A stretch of 64,000 nt of DNA from Akkermansia muciniphila. GTDB taxonomy: Bacteria; Verrucomicrobiota; Verrucomicrobiia; Opitutales; Opitutaceae. Numbering within the stretch: the first letter of the stretch is position 1; every line of letters begins with the position of its first letter. The position numbers and the translations under genes are program-made. The notes below the pieces were generated by a model that saw nothing but the letters and a program-made list of their open reading frames with translations, did not search any database and was not told the DNA's origin. This document shows positions 45,901 to 54,362 of the stretch, piece after piece. The stretch is taken from assembly GCA_945898185.1 (NCBI GenBank), contig CAMDHP010000001.1, positions 1 to 64,000 on the forward strand, written 5' to 3'.

Positions 45901-45931
45901 AGCCGCACCCTTCACCGGGCGCGGCTTTTTT
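45901..45931 (+). terminator. Intrinsic terminator of typA
   Basis: Arms AGCCGCACCC (45901-45910) and GGGCGCGGCT (45917-45926) pair with one mismatch and a TTCACC loop, followed by six T residues. It lies inside the upstream extension of the next open frame, which argues for a later start for that gene. Confidence 0.85.
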
Positions 45932-45980
45932 ATGCGCTCAAAACGAGAAAAATCCCCACCCGCACCGCCCCGTCCCCCGC

Positions 45981-46055
45981 AGGCTTGAACGTGAGTTCAA
46001 GTTCCGCCACTCCAGATCACGACTCGACCCAATCCCTTGAATTCACGTTCACGCC
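45981..46055. repeat. Palindromic intergenic repeat, family E, copy 2
   Basis: The left arm AGGCTTGAACGTGAGTTCAA plus G is followed, after a spacer of about 34 bases, by CTTGAATTCACGTTCACGCC. The right arm is less perfect than in copy 1. It shares the flanks CCCCGTCCCCCG and TTCCGCC with the element at 41109. Confidence 0.8.
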
Positions 46056-46137
46056 CACCCGGAAACACATCGCCGCGCTGCTGCGGCGCCGCGCTCGTTT
46101 ATCTCTAGCGACTCGTTTTGTCTGCTCGCGACTTTTT

Positions 46138-47154
46138 GTGCGCTCGCGTCCCGCGCTCCGCTGCGTTGCCCTTTCTCCCTTGTCGCTTTCTCACGCCAAA
46201 CTCTCCGCGTTCTATCTCCAGCTCAGTCAGCAGCTCGGCGCCGGGCTCACCCTTGCCCAGTCCCTCGCCGCCCGCTCCCCCGCCCCCGCGGCGGATTGCG
46301 CACGATTGGTGCGCTTGATCCACGACGGCGAAATCGTCGCCAAAGTATTCACCGCCGCCGGCAACTGGCTCCCCGAAGAGGATAGACCATTCCTGGCCGC
46401 CGCCGCTGCAACCGGACGACTTCCCCTCATCCTCCGGACACTCTCCGCGCGCCACGCACACCTCGGCACGCTGCAACGCCGCGTCGCGTTTTCCTGCCTG
46501 TATCCGCTCGGCGTGCTCCACTTTGGCTCCCTCGTTTTCGCCCTTTTCCGCCTCATCAACTGGGAGACTGGCATCCACTGGAGCACTCCCGGCTTTATCG
46601 GCGGCGTGCTGATGATTCTGCTGCCCTTCTGGGGCTCCGTAATCGGGCTCGCCGTGCTCATGCGCCGGCGCAATCCCATCGCCGCGACCTTCCTCAGCCT
46701 CCTGCCCGCCATAGGCGGCTATCGCCGTGAGCAGGCACTCGCGGATTTCGCGTTTGCCCTCGGTAACCTGCTCGAGGCCGGCGCGCCGATCGCGGATGCG
46801 TGGCACAGCGCGGGCGAGATCGCAAACTCCACCCGCATCGCCGCCGCAGCCGCCGCCGTGCACGCACAGATTCTCCGCGGTGGCGCGCCTGGCGCGGTGA
46901 TCAACAGCCAGCGGGTGTTCCCCCCCGATTTCGTCACGCTCTACCAGACCGGCGAGGTCACCGGTAGCTTGGATAAAAACCTTATCCATCTCGCCGAGAT
47001 TCATCAGGATCGCGCGCGCCAGAAACTCGCCTTCGCAGCCGTCCTTTACCCCGGCTTGCTCTTTTTCGCCGTCGCCGCGCTGGTGCTCTCCATCGTGATT
47101 TCTGCTTACAGCGGCTACATCGGCAACATCAACAAAATGCTCGATGGCATGTAA
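46138..47154 (+). CDS. GspF/PilC-like type II secretion system F-domain protein
   Basis: This inner-membrane protein resembles the F component of type II secretion or type IV pilus machines. The product has two F-domain halves: 'SLSHAKLSAFYLQLSQQLGAG' in pieces near the start, with 'FLAAAAATGRLPLILRTLS', and a second 'FAFALGNLLEAGAPIADAWH' with 'LYQTGEVTGSLDKNLIHLAE'. Three membrane segments are visible, the last near the C-terminus. The frame is open from 45853, but that extension crosses the typA terminator and a palindromic repeat, so I place the start at the GTG at 46138; a TTG at 46180 is also possible. No gspE/pilB or pilin gene is adjacent, so it is an orphan here. Confidence 0.7.
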   Translation: MRSRPALRCVALSPLSLSHAKLSAFYLQLSQQLGAGLTLAQSLAARSPAPAADCARLVRLIHDGEIVAKVFTAAGNWLPEEDRPFLAAAAATGRLPLILRTLSARHAHLGTLQRRVAFSCLYPLGVLHFGSLVFALFRLINWETGIHWSTPGFIGGVLMILLPFWGSVIGLAVLMRRRNPIAATFLSLLPAIGGYRREQALADFAFALGNLLEAGAPIADAWHSAGEIANSTRIAAAAAAVHAQILRGGAPGAVINSQRVFPPDFVTLYQTGEVTGSLDKNLIHLAEIHQDRARQKLAFAAVLYPGLLFFAVAALVLSIVISAYSGYIGNINKMLDGM

Positions 47155-47176
47155 TCCGCACTGCCCACACTGAACC

Positions 47177-47413
47177 ATGGACCAATCCGAACACGACCCG
47201 TTGCACGGAAAAACCCTCGAACACGTCGTGACGAAGTTAGTCGAGCATTACGGCTGGGATACGCTGGCCGAGCAGGTGGCGATCCGCTGCTTCACCCACG
47301 ACCCAAGCGTAAAATCAAGCCTCGTTTTCCTGCGCAAAACTCCGTGGGCCCGCGCCAAGGTCGAGCTGCTCTACGTGCGGTTGATACGCGGCTGGGGCGT
47401 CGGGGAGGGCTGA
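47177..47413 (+). CDS. VF530 family (DUF2132) small protein
   Basis: This 78-residue protein is of the VF530 family, small helical proteins proposed to bind nucleic acid. The family signature is clear: '[20 protein letters not shown]', '[20 protein letters not shown]', '[20 protein letters not shown]'. It starts 22 bases after the GspF-like gene and may share its transcript. The biological role is unknown. Confidence 0.87.
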   Translation: MDQSEHDPLHGKTLEHVVTKLVEHYGWDTLAEQVAIRCFTHDPSVKSSLVFLRKTPWARAKVELLYVRLIRGWGVGEG

Positions 47414-47604
47414 GGTCTAAGCCGGGTCGAACCCTACTTCGTTTGGCCGAAATTTATTCAAATCTCAATCGTAAGTTTACCACCGTCTTCCGTAACCTAC
47501 ACGTTGCGAGGAAGTCTCCTGCGCACGTAGCCTCGTGACCCTTCTTGTCTTTGCGCCCACGCGCAGACGCCGCTCTACTCCCCTCACCAAATCCATTTTA
47601 AAAC

Positions 47605-48984
47605 ATGCCGTTCCGTCCCAGCCGTCTCCTCCTTCCGCTCGTCATCCTGGGCATCTCTGCCGCCGCTTTTTTCTGGTGGCGCGGCAGCCGGCAGCCCGCG
47701 CCCGTAAAGTTCAATACCGTCAGCGTCAGCCGCGGCACATTGAATCAAAATGTCACCGCTACCGGCGAACTCCAACCCGTCTCCACCGTGGAGGTCAGCT
47801 CGCAGATCTCCGGCCTCATCAAAGAGGTCCTCGTTGACTACAACTCACGCGTCAAAGCGGGCGACGTGCTCGCCCGCATTGACCCCGCCACCTACGAAAA
47901 CCGCCTTCGCTCCGCCCAAGCCGATCTCGCCAACACCACCGCCAACTACCAGCTCATCAAACTCAACGCCGAGCGCATCAAGTCCCTCAACGCTCGCAGC
48001 CTCGTCTCGCAGCAGGAGGCCGACCAGGCCGTGGCCCAGCTCGCCCAAGCCGAGGCCCAGCTCCTTATCCGCACCGCCGCCGTAGAGACCGCCAGGGTGG
48101 ACCTCTCCCGCTGCACCATCTCCGCACCGATTGACGGCCTCGTCCTCGACCGCCCCGCCATCGCCGGCAAAACCGTCTCAGCCAGCACTTCCGCTCCCGT
48201 GCTCTTCATCTTGGTCAACGACCTCAGCCAGCTCCAGATCAAGGCGTCCATCGCCGAGGCCGACATCGGCAATGTCCGTGAAAAACAAAACGTATCCTTC
48301 ACCGTGGACGCCTTCCCCAACCAGTCCTTCAAAGGCACCGTTCGCCAGATCCGGAATCAGCCCGTCATCCAGTCCAACGTCGTAACCTACGCCACCATCA
48401 TAGACGTAAATAATGACTCCCTTACCCTCAAGCCGGGCATGACCGCCAACGTCTCCGTCACGGTCGAGGAGCGCATTGACGTCCTCCTCCTGCCCAACGC
48501 CGCCCTCCGCTCCCGCCTGCCCGATTCCGTCAAACTCCCCGCCGCCGCCACCACGAGCGACGCCACTTCCCCCAGCGGCAACGCCACCGCCGCTGCCGAC
48601 CCTTTCCGCGATTTGCTTGCCGAGGTCGGCTACAAGGATGCTCCCGACTCCCGCCCCACCCGCGAACAGATCGCCAAGGTCCGCGTCCTCGCCGCCGAGC
48701 GAGGCATCGTCCTGCCCGAACGCCGCCGCGGCGGTCGCAACCCCACCACCATGCCCGGCGCCGAGACCACCCGCACCCTCTACGTTCCCTCCGGCACTCC
48801 CGAAGGCCTCAAGGCGCTCCCCGTCGAGGTAAAACTCGGCATCACCGACGGCCTCAATACCGAGGTCATCTCCGGTCTCGACGAACATGCCTTTGTCATC
48901 ACCGGCATGGATGAGACAAATGATAAGACCGCCGCCAAACCCACCACCAACCCCTTCGCCCCCTCCAGCGGCGGGCGTCGCTAA
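47605..48984 (+). CDS. macA: MacA-type periplasmic adaptor subunit of an ABC efflux system
   Basis: This membrane-fusion protein links an inner-membrane ABC transporter to an outer-membrane channel. The 459-residue product has an N-terminal signal-anchor (about 5-24), a biotinyl-lipoyl half 'NQNVTATGELQPVSTVEVSS', the coiled-coil hairpin (about 90-160, 'NLANTTANYQL' type repeats in 'AQADLANTTANYQLIKLNAE'), the second lipoyl half 'CTISAPIDGLVLDRPAIAGK', and a beta-barrel. A Pro/Ala/Thr-rich insert and an extra C-terminal region (about 310-400) make it longer than E. coli MacA (about 370). The gene is followed by ATPase and permease genes. Substrate unknown. Confidence 0.88.
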   Translation: MPFRPSRLLLPLVILGISAAAFFWWRGSRQPAPVKFNTVSVSRGTLNQNVTATGELQPVSTVEVSSQISGLIKEVLVDYNSRVKAGDVLARIDPATYENRLRSAQADLANTTANYQLIKLNAERIKSLNARSLVSQQEADQAVAQLAQAEAQLLIRTAAVETARVDLSRCTISAPIDGLVLDRPAIAGKTVSASTSAPVLFILVNDLSQLQIKASIAEADIGNVREKQNVSFTVDAFPNQSFKGTVRQIRNQPVIQSNVVTYATIIDVNNDSLTLKPGMTANVSVTVEERIDVLLLPNAALRSRLPDSVKLPAAATTSDATSPSGNATAAADPFRDLLAEVGYKDAPDSRPTREQIAKVRVLAAERGIVLPERRRGGRNPTTMPGAETTRTLYVPSGTPEGLKALPVEVKLGITDGLNTEVISGLDEHAFVITGMDETNDKTAAKPTTNPFAPSSGGRR

Positions 48985-49036
48985 TTATTCCTCCGTTCCC
49001 CGGCAACCCGCTCCAACCAATCAGCCCCCCGCCTTC

Positions 49037-49813
49037 GTGTCCCAGCCTGTCGTCAAACTCCGCGATATCCGCAAAACCTACCGCAGTGGCGACTTGGAGG
49101 TCCACGCCGTGCGCGGCATCTCGCTCGATATCCAGCCAGGCGAGTTTGTCGCCATCATGGGCGCATCCGGCTCGGGCAAATCCACCTTGATGAACACCCT
49201 CGGGTGCCTTGATCGCCCCACCGGCGGCACCTACTACCTCGACGGCGTGGACGTCTCATCGCTCGACCGGGAAGCCCGCGCAGACTTGCGCAACCAAAAG
49301 CTCGGCTTCGTTTTTCAAGGCTTCAACTTGCTCGCCCGCACCAGCGCCCTCGAGAACGTCGAGCTTCCCATGCTCTACGCGCCGAAACGCGCAGGCGCCG
49401 CCGAGATGAAACGCCGCGCCCTCGCCGCCCTCGCCATCGTAGGCCTCGCCGAGCGCTCCGATCACTTCCCCTCCCAGCTCTCCGGCGGCCAGCAACAACG
49501 CGTCGCCATCGCCCGTGCACTCGTTAACGAGCCCCGCCTGCTCCTCGCCGACGAGCCCACCGGCAATCTCGACAGCCGCACTTCCATCGAGGTCATGGGC
49601 GTTTTCCAGCGCCTTAACGAACAGGGTATCACGCTCGTGATGGTCACCCACGAGCTCGACGTCGCCAACTACTGCAAACGCATCCTCGTGGTGCGCGACG
49701 GTCTCGTCGTCCGCGACGAACCCGTGCAAAACCGCTCCATCGCCTTCGCCGAACTCGCCAAGCTCCACTCCGCCGAGAGCGCCGCGAAACTCAATGCCGG
49801 CATTAAACCTTAG
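49037..49813 (+). CDS. MacB-type ABC transporter ATP-binding protein
   Basis: The 258-residue ATPase of the MacB/LolD type has Walker A '[16 protein letters not shown]', Q-loop '[20 protein letters not shown]', signature '[15 protein letters not shown]', Walker B '[13 protein letters not shown]' and the H-loop '[13 protein letters not shown]'. I place the start at the GTG at 49037 ([15 protein letters not shown]). The open frame reaches back to 48887 inside macA but gives a proline-rich N-terminus unlike the family. In E. coli MacB the ATPase and membrane parts are one protein; here they are two genes, as in many other bacteria. Confidence 0.9.
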   Translation: MSQPVVKLRDIRKTYRSGDLEVHAVRGISLDIQPGEFVAIMGASGSGKSTLMNTLGCLDRPTGGTYYLDGVDVSSLDREARADLRNQKLGFVFQGFNLLARTSALENVELPMLYAPKRAGAAEMKRRALAALAIVGLAERSDHFPSQLSGGQQQRVAIARALVNEPRLLLADEPTGNLDSRTSIEVMGVFQRLNEQGITLVMVTHELDVANYCKRILVVRDGLVVRDEPVQNRSIAFAELAKLHSAESAAKLNAGIKP

Positions 49814-49904
49814 ACTCGCCTAAAAACCGCCTCACTCGCCGATTCCGCCCTCTGTCCCCTCAGGTCTCATGTCTCAGACATCAGGTGTTATCTCTCCCTT
49901 TCCG

Positions 49905-51113
49905 ATGCGTCTCTTATCCACCACCATCATCGCCCTCCGAGCCCTGCGTCGTAACAAGCTGCGCTCAATGCTCACCGCACTTGGCATCATCATCGGAGTC
50001 GCGGCCGTGATCGCGATGGTGGGCATCGGCAATGGCGCAAAATCCCAGGTCGAGGCCCAGGTCGCCTCCCTCGGACGTAATGTCGTCACCGTTTTTCCCG
50101 GCTCCTTCAACGCGGGAGGCATGCGCGGAGGCTGGGGCTCCACCTCCACCCTCACCATCGAGGACACCGACGCCATCGTCCGCGAGGTGAACGGCGTCGT
50201 CGCCGTCTCCCCAGAGGTCAGGGACCGCAACCAGATCCTCGCCAATGGCCTCAACTGGAACACCCAGGTCAATGGCGAATCAACCGACTACCTCAGCATC
50301 CGCGCCTGGGATCTTTCCGACGGCGCCATGTTCACCGAGACCGACGTGAAGGGAGCGACCAAGGTCTGCGTAATCGGTTCCACCGTCGTCAAGCAGCTCT
50401 TCCCCGACACCGACCCCCTCGGCCAGACGCTCCGCATCCGCAACATCCCCTTCCGCGTGCTGGGCGTGCTGGAATCAAAGGGGTTTAACTTTTTCGGCTC
50501 GGACCAGGACGACACCGTGATCGTGCCCTACACCACCCACATGCGTCGAATCAATCGCCGCACGACCGTCAGCACTATCCTCATCGAAGCAGCCTCCTCC
50601 GAGGAGATGCAAAGCGTGCAGGACGACGTAACCGCCCTGCTCCAGCAGCGCCGTGGCGGGCGGGAGCCCGACTTCACGGTGCGCAACCAACTCGAGCTCG
50701 CCCAGACGGCCACCGCCACTACCCGCGTAATGACCAGCCTTCTCGGCGCCATCGCCGGCGTCTCCCTTCTGGTCGGCGGCATCGGCATCATGAATATCAT
50801 GCTCGTCTCCGTAACGGAGCGCACCCGCGAGATTGGCATCCGCCTCGCCATCGGCGCGCATGATGGGGATATCCGCGTGCAGTTCCTGATCGAAGCAATG
50901 GTCCTCAGCAGCCTCGGCGGCATCATCGGTGTCATCCTTGGCATCGGCATCTCGCAGACCCTTGCCAACCTTAATGGCTGGCCGGTGCTCGTCTCGACCA
51001 ATTCCATCTTGATGGCAGTCGGCTTCTCCGCGCTCGTCGGCGTCGTTTTCGGCTTTTACCCCGCCCACAAAGCCGCCCAGCTCGACCCCATCGAAGCGCT
51101 TCGCTTCGAGTGA
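49905..51113 (+). CDS. MacB-type ABC transporter permease
   Basis: This inner-membrane permease has the MacB topology: a membrane helix at the N-terminus ('SMLTALGIIIGVAAVIAMVG'), a large periplasmic domain (about 60-270) and three C-terminal helices starting at 'TSLLGAIAGVSLLVGGIGIM' with the FtsX-type motif 'LVSVTERTREIGIRLAIGA'. The product is 402 residues from the ATG at 49905. An in-frame ATG at 49869 exists but lies inside a CTCAGG satellite related to those at 25407 and 34948, so I prefer the later start. It completes the macA-ATPase-permease efflux operon; an outer-membrane TolC-like gene is not in the window. Confidence 0.9.
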   Translation: MRLLSTTIIALRALRRNKLRSMLTALGIIIGVAAVIAMVGIGNGAKSQVEAQVASLGRNVVTVFPGSFNAGGMRGGWGSTSTLTIEDTDAIVREVNGVVAVSPEVRDRNQILANGLNWNTQVNGESTDYLSIRAWDLSDGAMFTETDVKGATKVCVIGSTVVKQLFPDTDPLGQTLRIRNIPFRVLGVLESKGFNFFGSDQDDTVIVPYTTHMRRINRRTTVSTILIEAASSEEMQSVQDDVTALLQQRRGGREPDFTVRNQLELAQTATATTRVMTSLLGAIAGVSLLVGGIGIMNIMLVSVTERTREIGIRLAIGAHDGDIRVQFLIEAMVLSSLGGIIGVILGIGISQTLANLNGWPVLVSTNSILMAVGFSALVGVVFGFYPAHKAAQLDPIEALRFE

Positions 51114-51156
51114 CGCGCCCCGAGCGGCTCGAAATCAAAAAAATCTGCCACGTAAC

Positions 51157-52053
51157 GTGTCGTCCTCGTCCTACACTCTTTGTCTTGCCGTATCGGCTCT
51201 AATCTTTGCCCGCACCGCCTTCGCAATTCCGCCCCCCGCCGACACCCTCGCTGAAGCCCGCCGCCTCATCGCCAGCTCCCGCGTGCCCGAAGCGCGTGAA
51301 TCCCTGACCAACCTTGTCGCCCATGAACCAGGCAACCTCGAAGCCCGCATCCTTCTTGCGGATGTGCTTGGCCGCATCCACCGGCGCGAAGAAGCCATTG
51401 CTCTGCTCAAGCCCGCGCTGAAGGACCACCCAGCAAACGCCGGACTCCTAGGCGCCTATGGCGGCCAATGCCTGCTCCGCGCTGGTGAACTCGGCGGCGG
51501 CCTCCAGGCGTTGCTCCTAGCCCGACGCGGGCGCGATGCGATGGAGAGAGCTGTGGCGCTCGCCCCCGGCATGATAAGTTTGCGGGAGGGACTCATCGAA
51601 TTCTACCGCCAAGCCCCCTCGCTCGCGGGCGGCGATCTGGAGAAAGCCCGCGGCCACGCCGCCGCGCTGGCCAAGCTCGACCCGGTGCGCGGCGTGGTCT
51701 GGTCGGCTTCACTTCTCCTCGAGGAAAAGCGCTACGCCGAGGCAATCGCCGCGTGCGACGCCGCCCTGGCCGCGCGGCCCGGCGACTACGTGGCGCTGTT
51801 TACCCTCGGCCGCACCGTATCCGAATCCGGCCTACGGCTGGAAGACGGCGAGGCCGCGCTCAGGCGCTGCCTCGCCCGCACCCCTAAGGCGAGCGAGCCC
51901 GGCCACGCCGGCGTTTACTACCGCTTGGGAATGATTGCCGAGAAACGCGGGGATCGCAGCGCCGCCCGCGCCGCCTACGAGCGATGTATCGCCGAGCGCC
52001 CGACTTTCAGCGGTCCCGCCGAGGCGCTGAAGCGCGTCAGCACAAGTCCCTGA
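51157..52053 (+). CDS. Exported tetratricopeptide-repeat protein
   Basis: The 298-residue protein has a signal peptide (about 1-23, ending RTAFA) and tetratricopeptide-like helix pairs. Examples are 'AREARRLIAS..' at the start, 'NLEARILLADVLGRIHRREE', 'RYAEAIAACDAALAARPGDY' and 'AGVYYRLGMIAEKRGDRSAA' with 'RAAYERCIAERP'. TPR proteins of this kind usually scaffold other proteins, so no enzymatic role is expected. The start is a GTG 43 bases after the permease stop, so it may be co-transcribed with the efflux genes. Convergent with the phosphoesterase gene. Confidence 0.78.
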   Translation: MSSSSYTLCLAVSALIFARTAFAIPPPADTLAEARRLIASSRVPEARESLTNLVAHEPGNLEARILLADVLGRIHRREEAIALLKPALKDHPANAGLLGAYGGQCLLRAGELGGGLQALLLARRGRDAMERAVALAPGMISLREGLIEFYRQAPSLAGGDLEKARGHAAALAKLDPVRGVVWSASLLLEEKRYAEAIAACDAALAARPGDYVALFTLGRTVSESGLRLEDGEAALRRCLARTPKASEPGHAGVYYRLGMIAEKRGDRSAARAAYERCIAERPTFSGPAEALKRVSTSP

Positions 52054-52055
52054 CT

Positions 52056-52889
52056 TCAACCCGTCACCGCGAGGAACCGCGTCAGCGTATCCTCGAGCGT
52101 CCAGTGCAGGCCGCGCGAGCGCGCGGCGCCATAGAATCGAAGAAACGGCACGACCTGATGCGTCGCCGTCTCCACTTCACGGTAAAAGAGTTTTCCCAAG
52201 GGTCCAGCGCGCTCCAAGTAGCCGCTCTCCCGAAAACGCCGCAAGGTCGCGCCCACATCGTAACGCACCGCGCGGTGCCGCGCCGACCACGCGCCAGCCG
52301 AACTTCGCTCGAGCACCATAAACTGCGCGGCGGTGTTGCCATCCTGCGCCAGCCCCACGCTCCCCGTGGTAACAATACGGCGCGCGCCCCACTCCCGTTG
52401 GCTGCAAAAATGATTATGCCCGCGCACGATCACTTTCACGTCGTCCCCGATGCCGGGAAACATGGGGTCGATCTGCTCATCGTTTGAGTAAGGGAAGATT
52501 GAATCATTATCGCTGCGCAACGAGGCATGGACGACGAGTAAGCCCGGGGCCGCCGCATCGCTCCACGAGGTCGGCAGGGCGGACATCTCCGCTTTTTGCG
52601 CGGTGCTCAGCTCCGCCAGCGCGACCCGCAAGGGCGCAAACTGCGGCGACGCCCAGGCGGGGTCCGCGCGCGGCGTGCCGTAATCAAAAACATAGCGTTC
52701 GTGATTACCCCTCAAGACGGAACAGCCGAGGGCCTTCACCCGCTCCCAGCACGCAGCCGAATCAGGCCCGCCATCCACCACATCGCCAGCAACGATAAAG
52801 CGGTCCGGCTTGAGCTTGGCGACCTCCGCCAACGCCGCTTCCAGAGCGGCGAGGTTGCCATGGATATCGGCGATGATTGCAATGCGCAT
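52056..52889 (-). CDS. Calcineurin-like metallophosphoesterase
   Basis: The 277-residue protein (ATG at 52889) opens with the metallophosphoesterase signature 'IAIIADIHGNLAALEAAL', then 'FIVAGDVVDGGPDS' (GD motif), 'VLRGNHERYVFDYG' (GNHE), and late His motifs 'LLVVHASLR' and 'VIVRGHNHFCSQREWG' with 'IVTTGSVGLAQDGN'. The order and spacing match the YfcE/PrpE-like family acting on phosphodiesters or phosphoproteins. The C-terminal 60 residues form a conserved-looking extension of unknown role. Substrate cannot be deduced. Confidence 0.85.
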   Translation of the reverse strand: MRIAIIADIHGNLAALEAALAEVAKLKPDRFIVAGDVVDGGPDSAACWERVKALGCSVLRGNHERYVFDYGTPRADPAWASPQFAPLRVALAELSTAQKAEMSALPTSWSDAAAPGLLVVHASLRSDNDSIFPYSNDEQIDPMFPGIGDDVKVIVRGHNHFCSQREWGARRIVTTGSVGLAQDGNTAAQFMVLERSSAGAWSARHRAVRYDVGATLRRFRESGYLERAGPLGKLFYREVETATHQVVPFLRFYGAARSRGLHWTLEDTLTRFLAVTG

Positions 52890-52964
52890 GGAAAAGATCA
52901 TGCTTCCCCGCGGTCATCGTCGCCAAGCGCCAAGTGCGGATCGGCAAGCCGTATGCAGCTAGCA

Positions 52965-52992
52965 CAAAAAAGGCACCCTTTCACAGGGTGCC
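52965..52992 (-). terminator. Intrinsic terminator of the cytochrome oxidase operon
   Basis: On the minus strand GGCACCC (52986-52992) pairs with GGGTGCC (52972-52978) around a TGTGAAA loop and continues into a run of six to seven T residues. It lies 28 bases after the ctaF stop. Confidence 0.92.
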
Positions 52993-53019
52993 TCGAAGGA
53001 TACAGACAAAGACTAGCGC

Positions 53020-53412
53020 CTACTGCGCGGTCGCTGCTGCGGCGGCACGCTCGGCATAGATCACCTTGGCGGTTTCAGGGATGCTATCCTTGGCGGAGAA
53101 AATCGCCAGAAGGGCGGCGGCAGTGCCGCTCGCAAGGACGAGGCCAATGAAAAACAGAATCGTGCAAAAGAGTTTGTCGAACTTCAGATGCATGAAGTAG
53201 AAAATCACATACAAAAACTTCACCAGCGAAAGCACGCTCAGCGACGTAACGATGAGCCATTTCGCGAGCGGCAGATAGATGATCACGATTTCCACTCCGG
53301 TGATAATACCGAGCAGCATGGCGATCTGCACAAAGAGGTGAAACTTGCCGCTGTCAGCGTGGGCGTGCTCTTGAACGTGGGCGGAGTGAGGGACGGAGGC
53401 GGCGGAGGACAT
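53020..53412 (-). CDS. ctaF: Cytochrome c oxidase subunit IV
   Basis: This small membrane subunit of the caa3-type oxidase has 130 residues and three hydrophobic segments ('FVQIAMLLGIITGVEIVIIY', 'WLIVTSLSVLSLVKFLYVIF', 'FCTILFFIGLVLASGTAAAL'), with the 'LKFDKL' loop after 'YFMHLKFD' seen in prokaryotic COX4/CyoD proteins. It is the last gene of ctaC-ctaD-ctaE-ctaF, 51 bases after ctaE, and is followed by an intrinsic terminator. Sequence conservation in this family is low, so position strengthens the assignment. Confidence 0.85.
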   Translation of the reverse strand: MSSAASVPHSAHVQEHAHADSGKFHLFVQIAMLLGIITGVEIVIIYLPLAKWLIVTSLSVLSLVKFLYVIFYFMHLKFDKLFCTILFFIGLVLASGTAAALLAIFSAKDSIPETAKVIYAERAAAAATAQ

Positions 53413-53463
53413 CTTGGAGAGGAGTTAAGGTGGAGCTTGAGCGAAGCGGCCGGCGGCCTGCGC

Positions 53464-54306
53464 TCAGAGATACTCGAGCAAGTAAACGACGGTGAAAATG
53501 ATGATCCAGACGATATCCACAAAGTGCCAGTAAAGGCCCATGCCCTCAACATCGATGGCGTTGGCCTCGCCGAAATCAACCGCCCACGAAGAACGACTCA
53601 GCCCGACCAGCACTGCGCAGGAAACGACCAGCACAATACTCGCGGCGGCGCTATGCTCGATCCCATGCACCAGCGCGGAGAGATCGTAGCCGTTTTCAGC
53701 TCCGGCGTGGGTAACCGCAAGCATCACCACCATCATCGCGACCGTGGCCACCGCGAAGGCGGCGAACTGAACCACGGCACGAACGACCCAAGCCTTCCCG
53801 GCATTCGCGGGCTTAAAGGTGCGAATGTAAGTGAGCACGAGCCAGACGACACCGATTGCGACGTGAACACCGTGCGTGCCGGTGAGGGTGTAAAAGGTCG
53901 CGCCAAACATGCTGCTACTGAGCGTGAGCCCGAGGTGCACGAAGTGCGTGAATTCGTAAACCTGACAGCCAAGGAAAATGAGCCCGAAGAAAATAGTGCC
54001 GAGGATCATCTTGCGGGTCGCCTCGACCTTGCCCTTCTGACTGGCACCCACCGCCAGCGCCATGAGTAGCGACGACATCAAAAGAATGAAGGTCGAGAAC
54101 GAGGTGAGCTCGATCGAAAAGATCTTGGTCACATCGGGACTATCCGGTGTCGGGTGCAACCGGTAGATGACGTGAGTGCTGATCAGGGCGGCGAAGAACA
54201 TGCAGTCCGACGCGAGGAAGGCCCACATGAAGAGCTTCTTGTTAGGAATACCCGTCGTGGTGGTGTGATCGTGATGGTGATCAATGGTTCCGGCGTGAGC
54301 GCTCAT
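53464..54306 (-). CDS. ctaE: Cytochrome c oxidase subunit III
   Basis: This heme-copper oxidase subunit III stabilises subunit I at the inner membrane. The 280-residue product has seven hydrophobic segments and the family pattern 'KLFMWAFLASDCMFFAALIS', 'SFSTFILLMSSLLMALAVGA', 'FFGLIFLGCQVYEFTHFVHL' and 'GTHGVHVAIGVVWLVLTYIR'. The final 'LYWHFVDIVWIIIFTVVYLL' is the conserved terminal helix. A His-rich 'IDHHHDHTTT' stretch near the N-terminus could bind metal but is not a family feature. 57 bases after ctaD. Confidence 0.93.
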   Translation of the reverse strand: MSAHAGTIDHHHDHTTTTGIPNKKLFMWAFLASDCMFFAALISTHVIYRLHPTPDSPDVTKIFSIELTSFSTFILLMSSLLMALAVGASQKGKVEATRKMILGTIFFGLIFLGCQVYEFTHFVHLGLTLSSSMFGATFYTLTGTHGVHVAIGVVWLVLTYIRTFKPANAGKAWVVRAVVQFAAFAVATVAMMVVMLAVTHAGAENGYDLSALVHGIEHSAAASIVLVVSCAVLVGLSRSSWAVDFGEANAIDVEGMGLYWHFVDIVWIIIFTVVYLLEYL

Positions 54307-54362
54307 GCAAAAAAGGTTAAAGGAAAAATTAAGTTTAGAGAGGCAGACGCAAAAGGGTTCGC

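Noticed and set aside
45853..46137. Upstream extension of the GspF-like frame
   Set aside because: It crosses the typA terminator and a palindromic repeat and shows no protein-like pattern.
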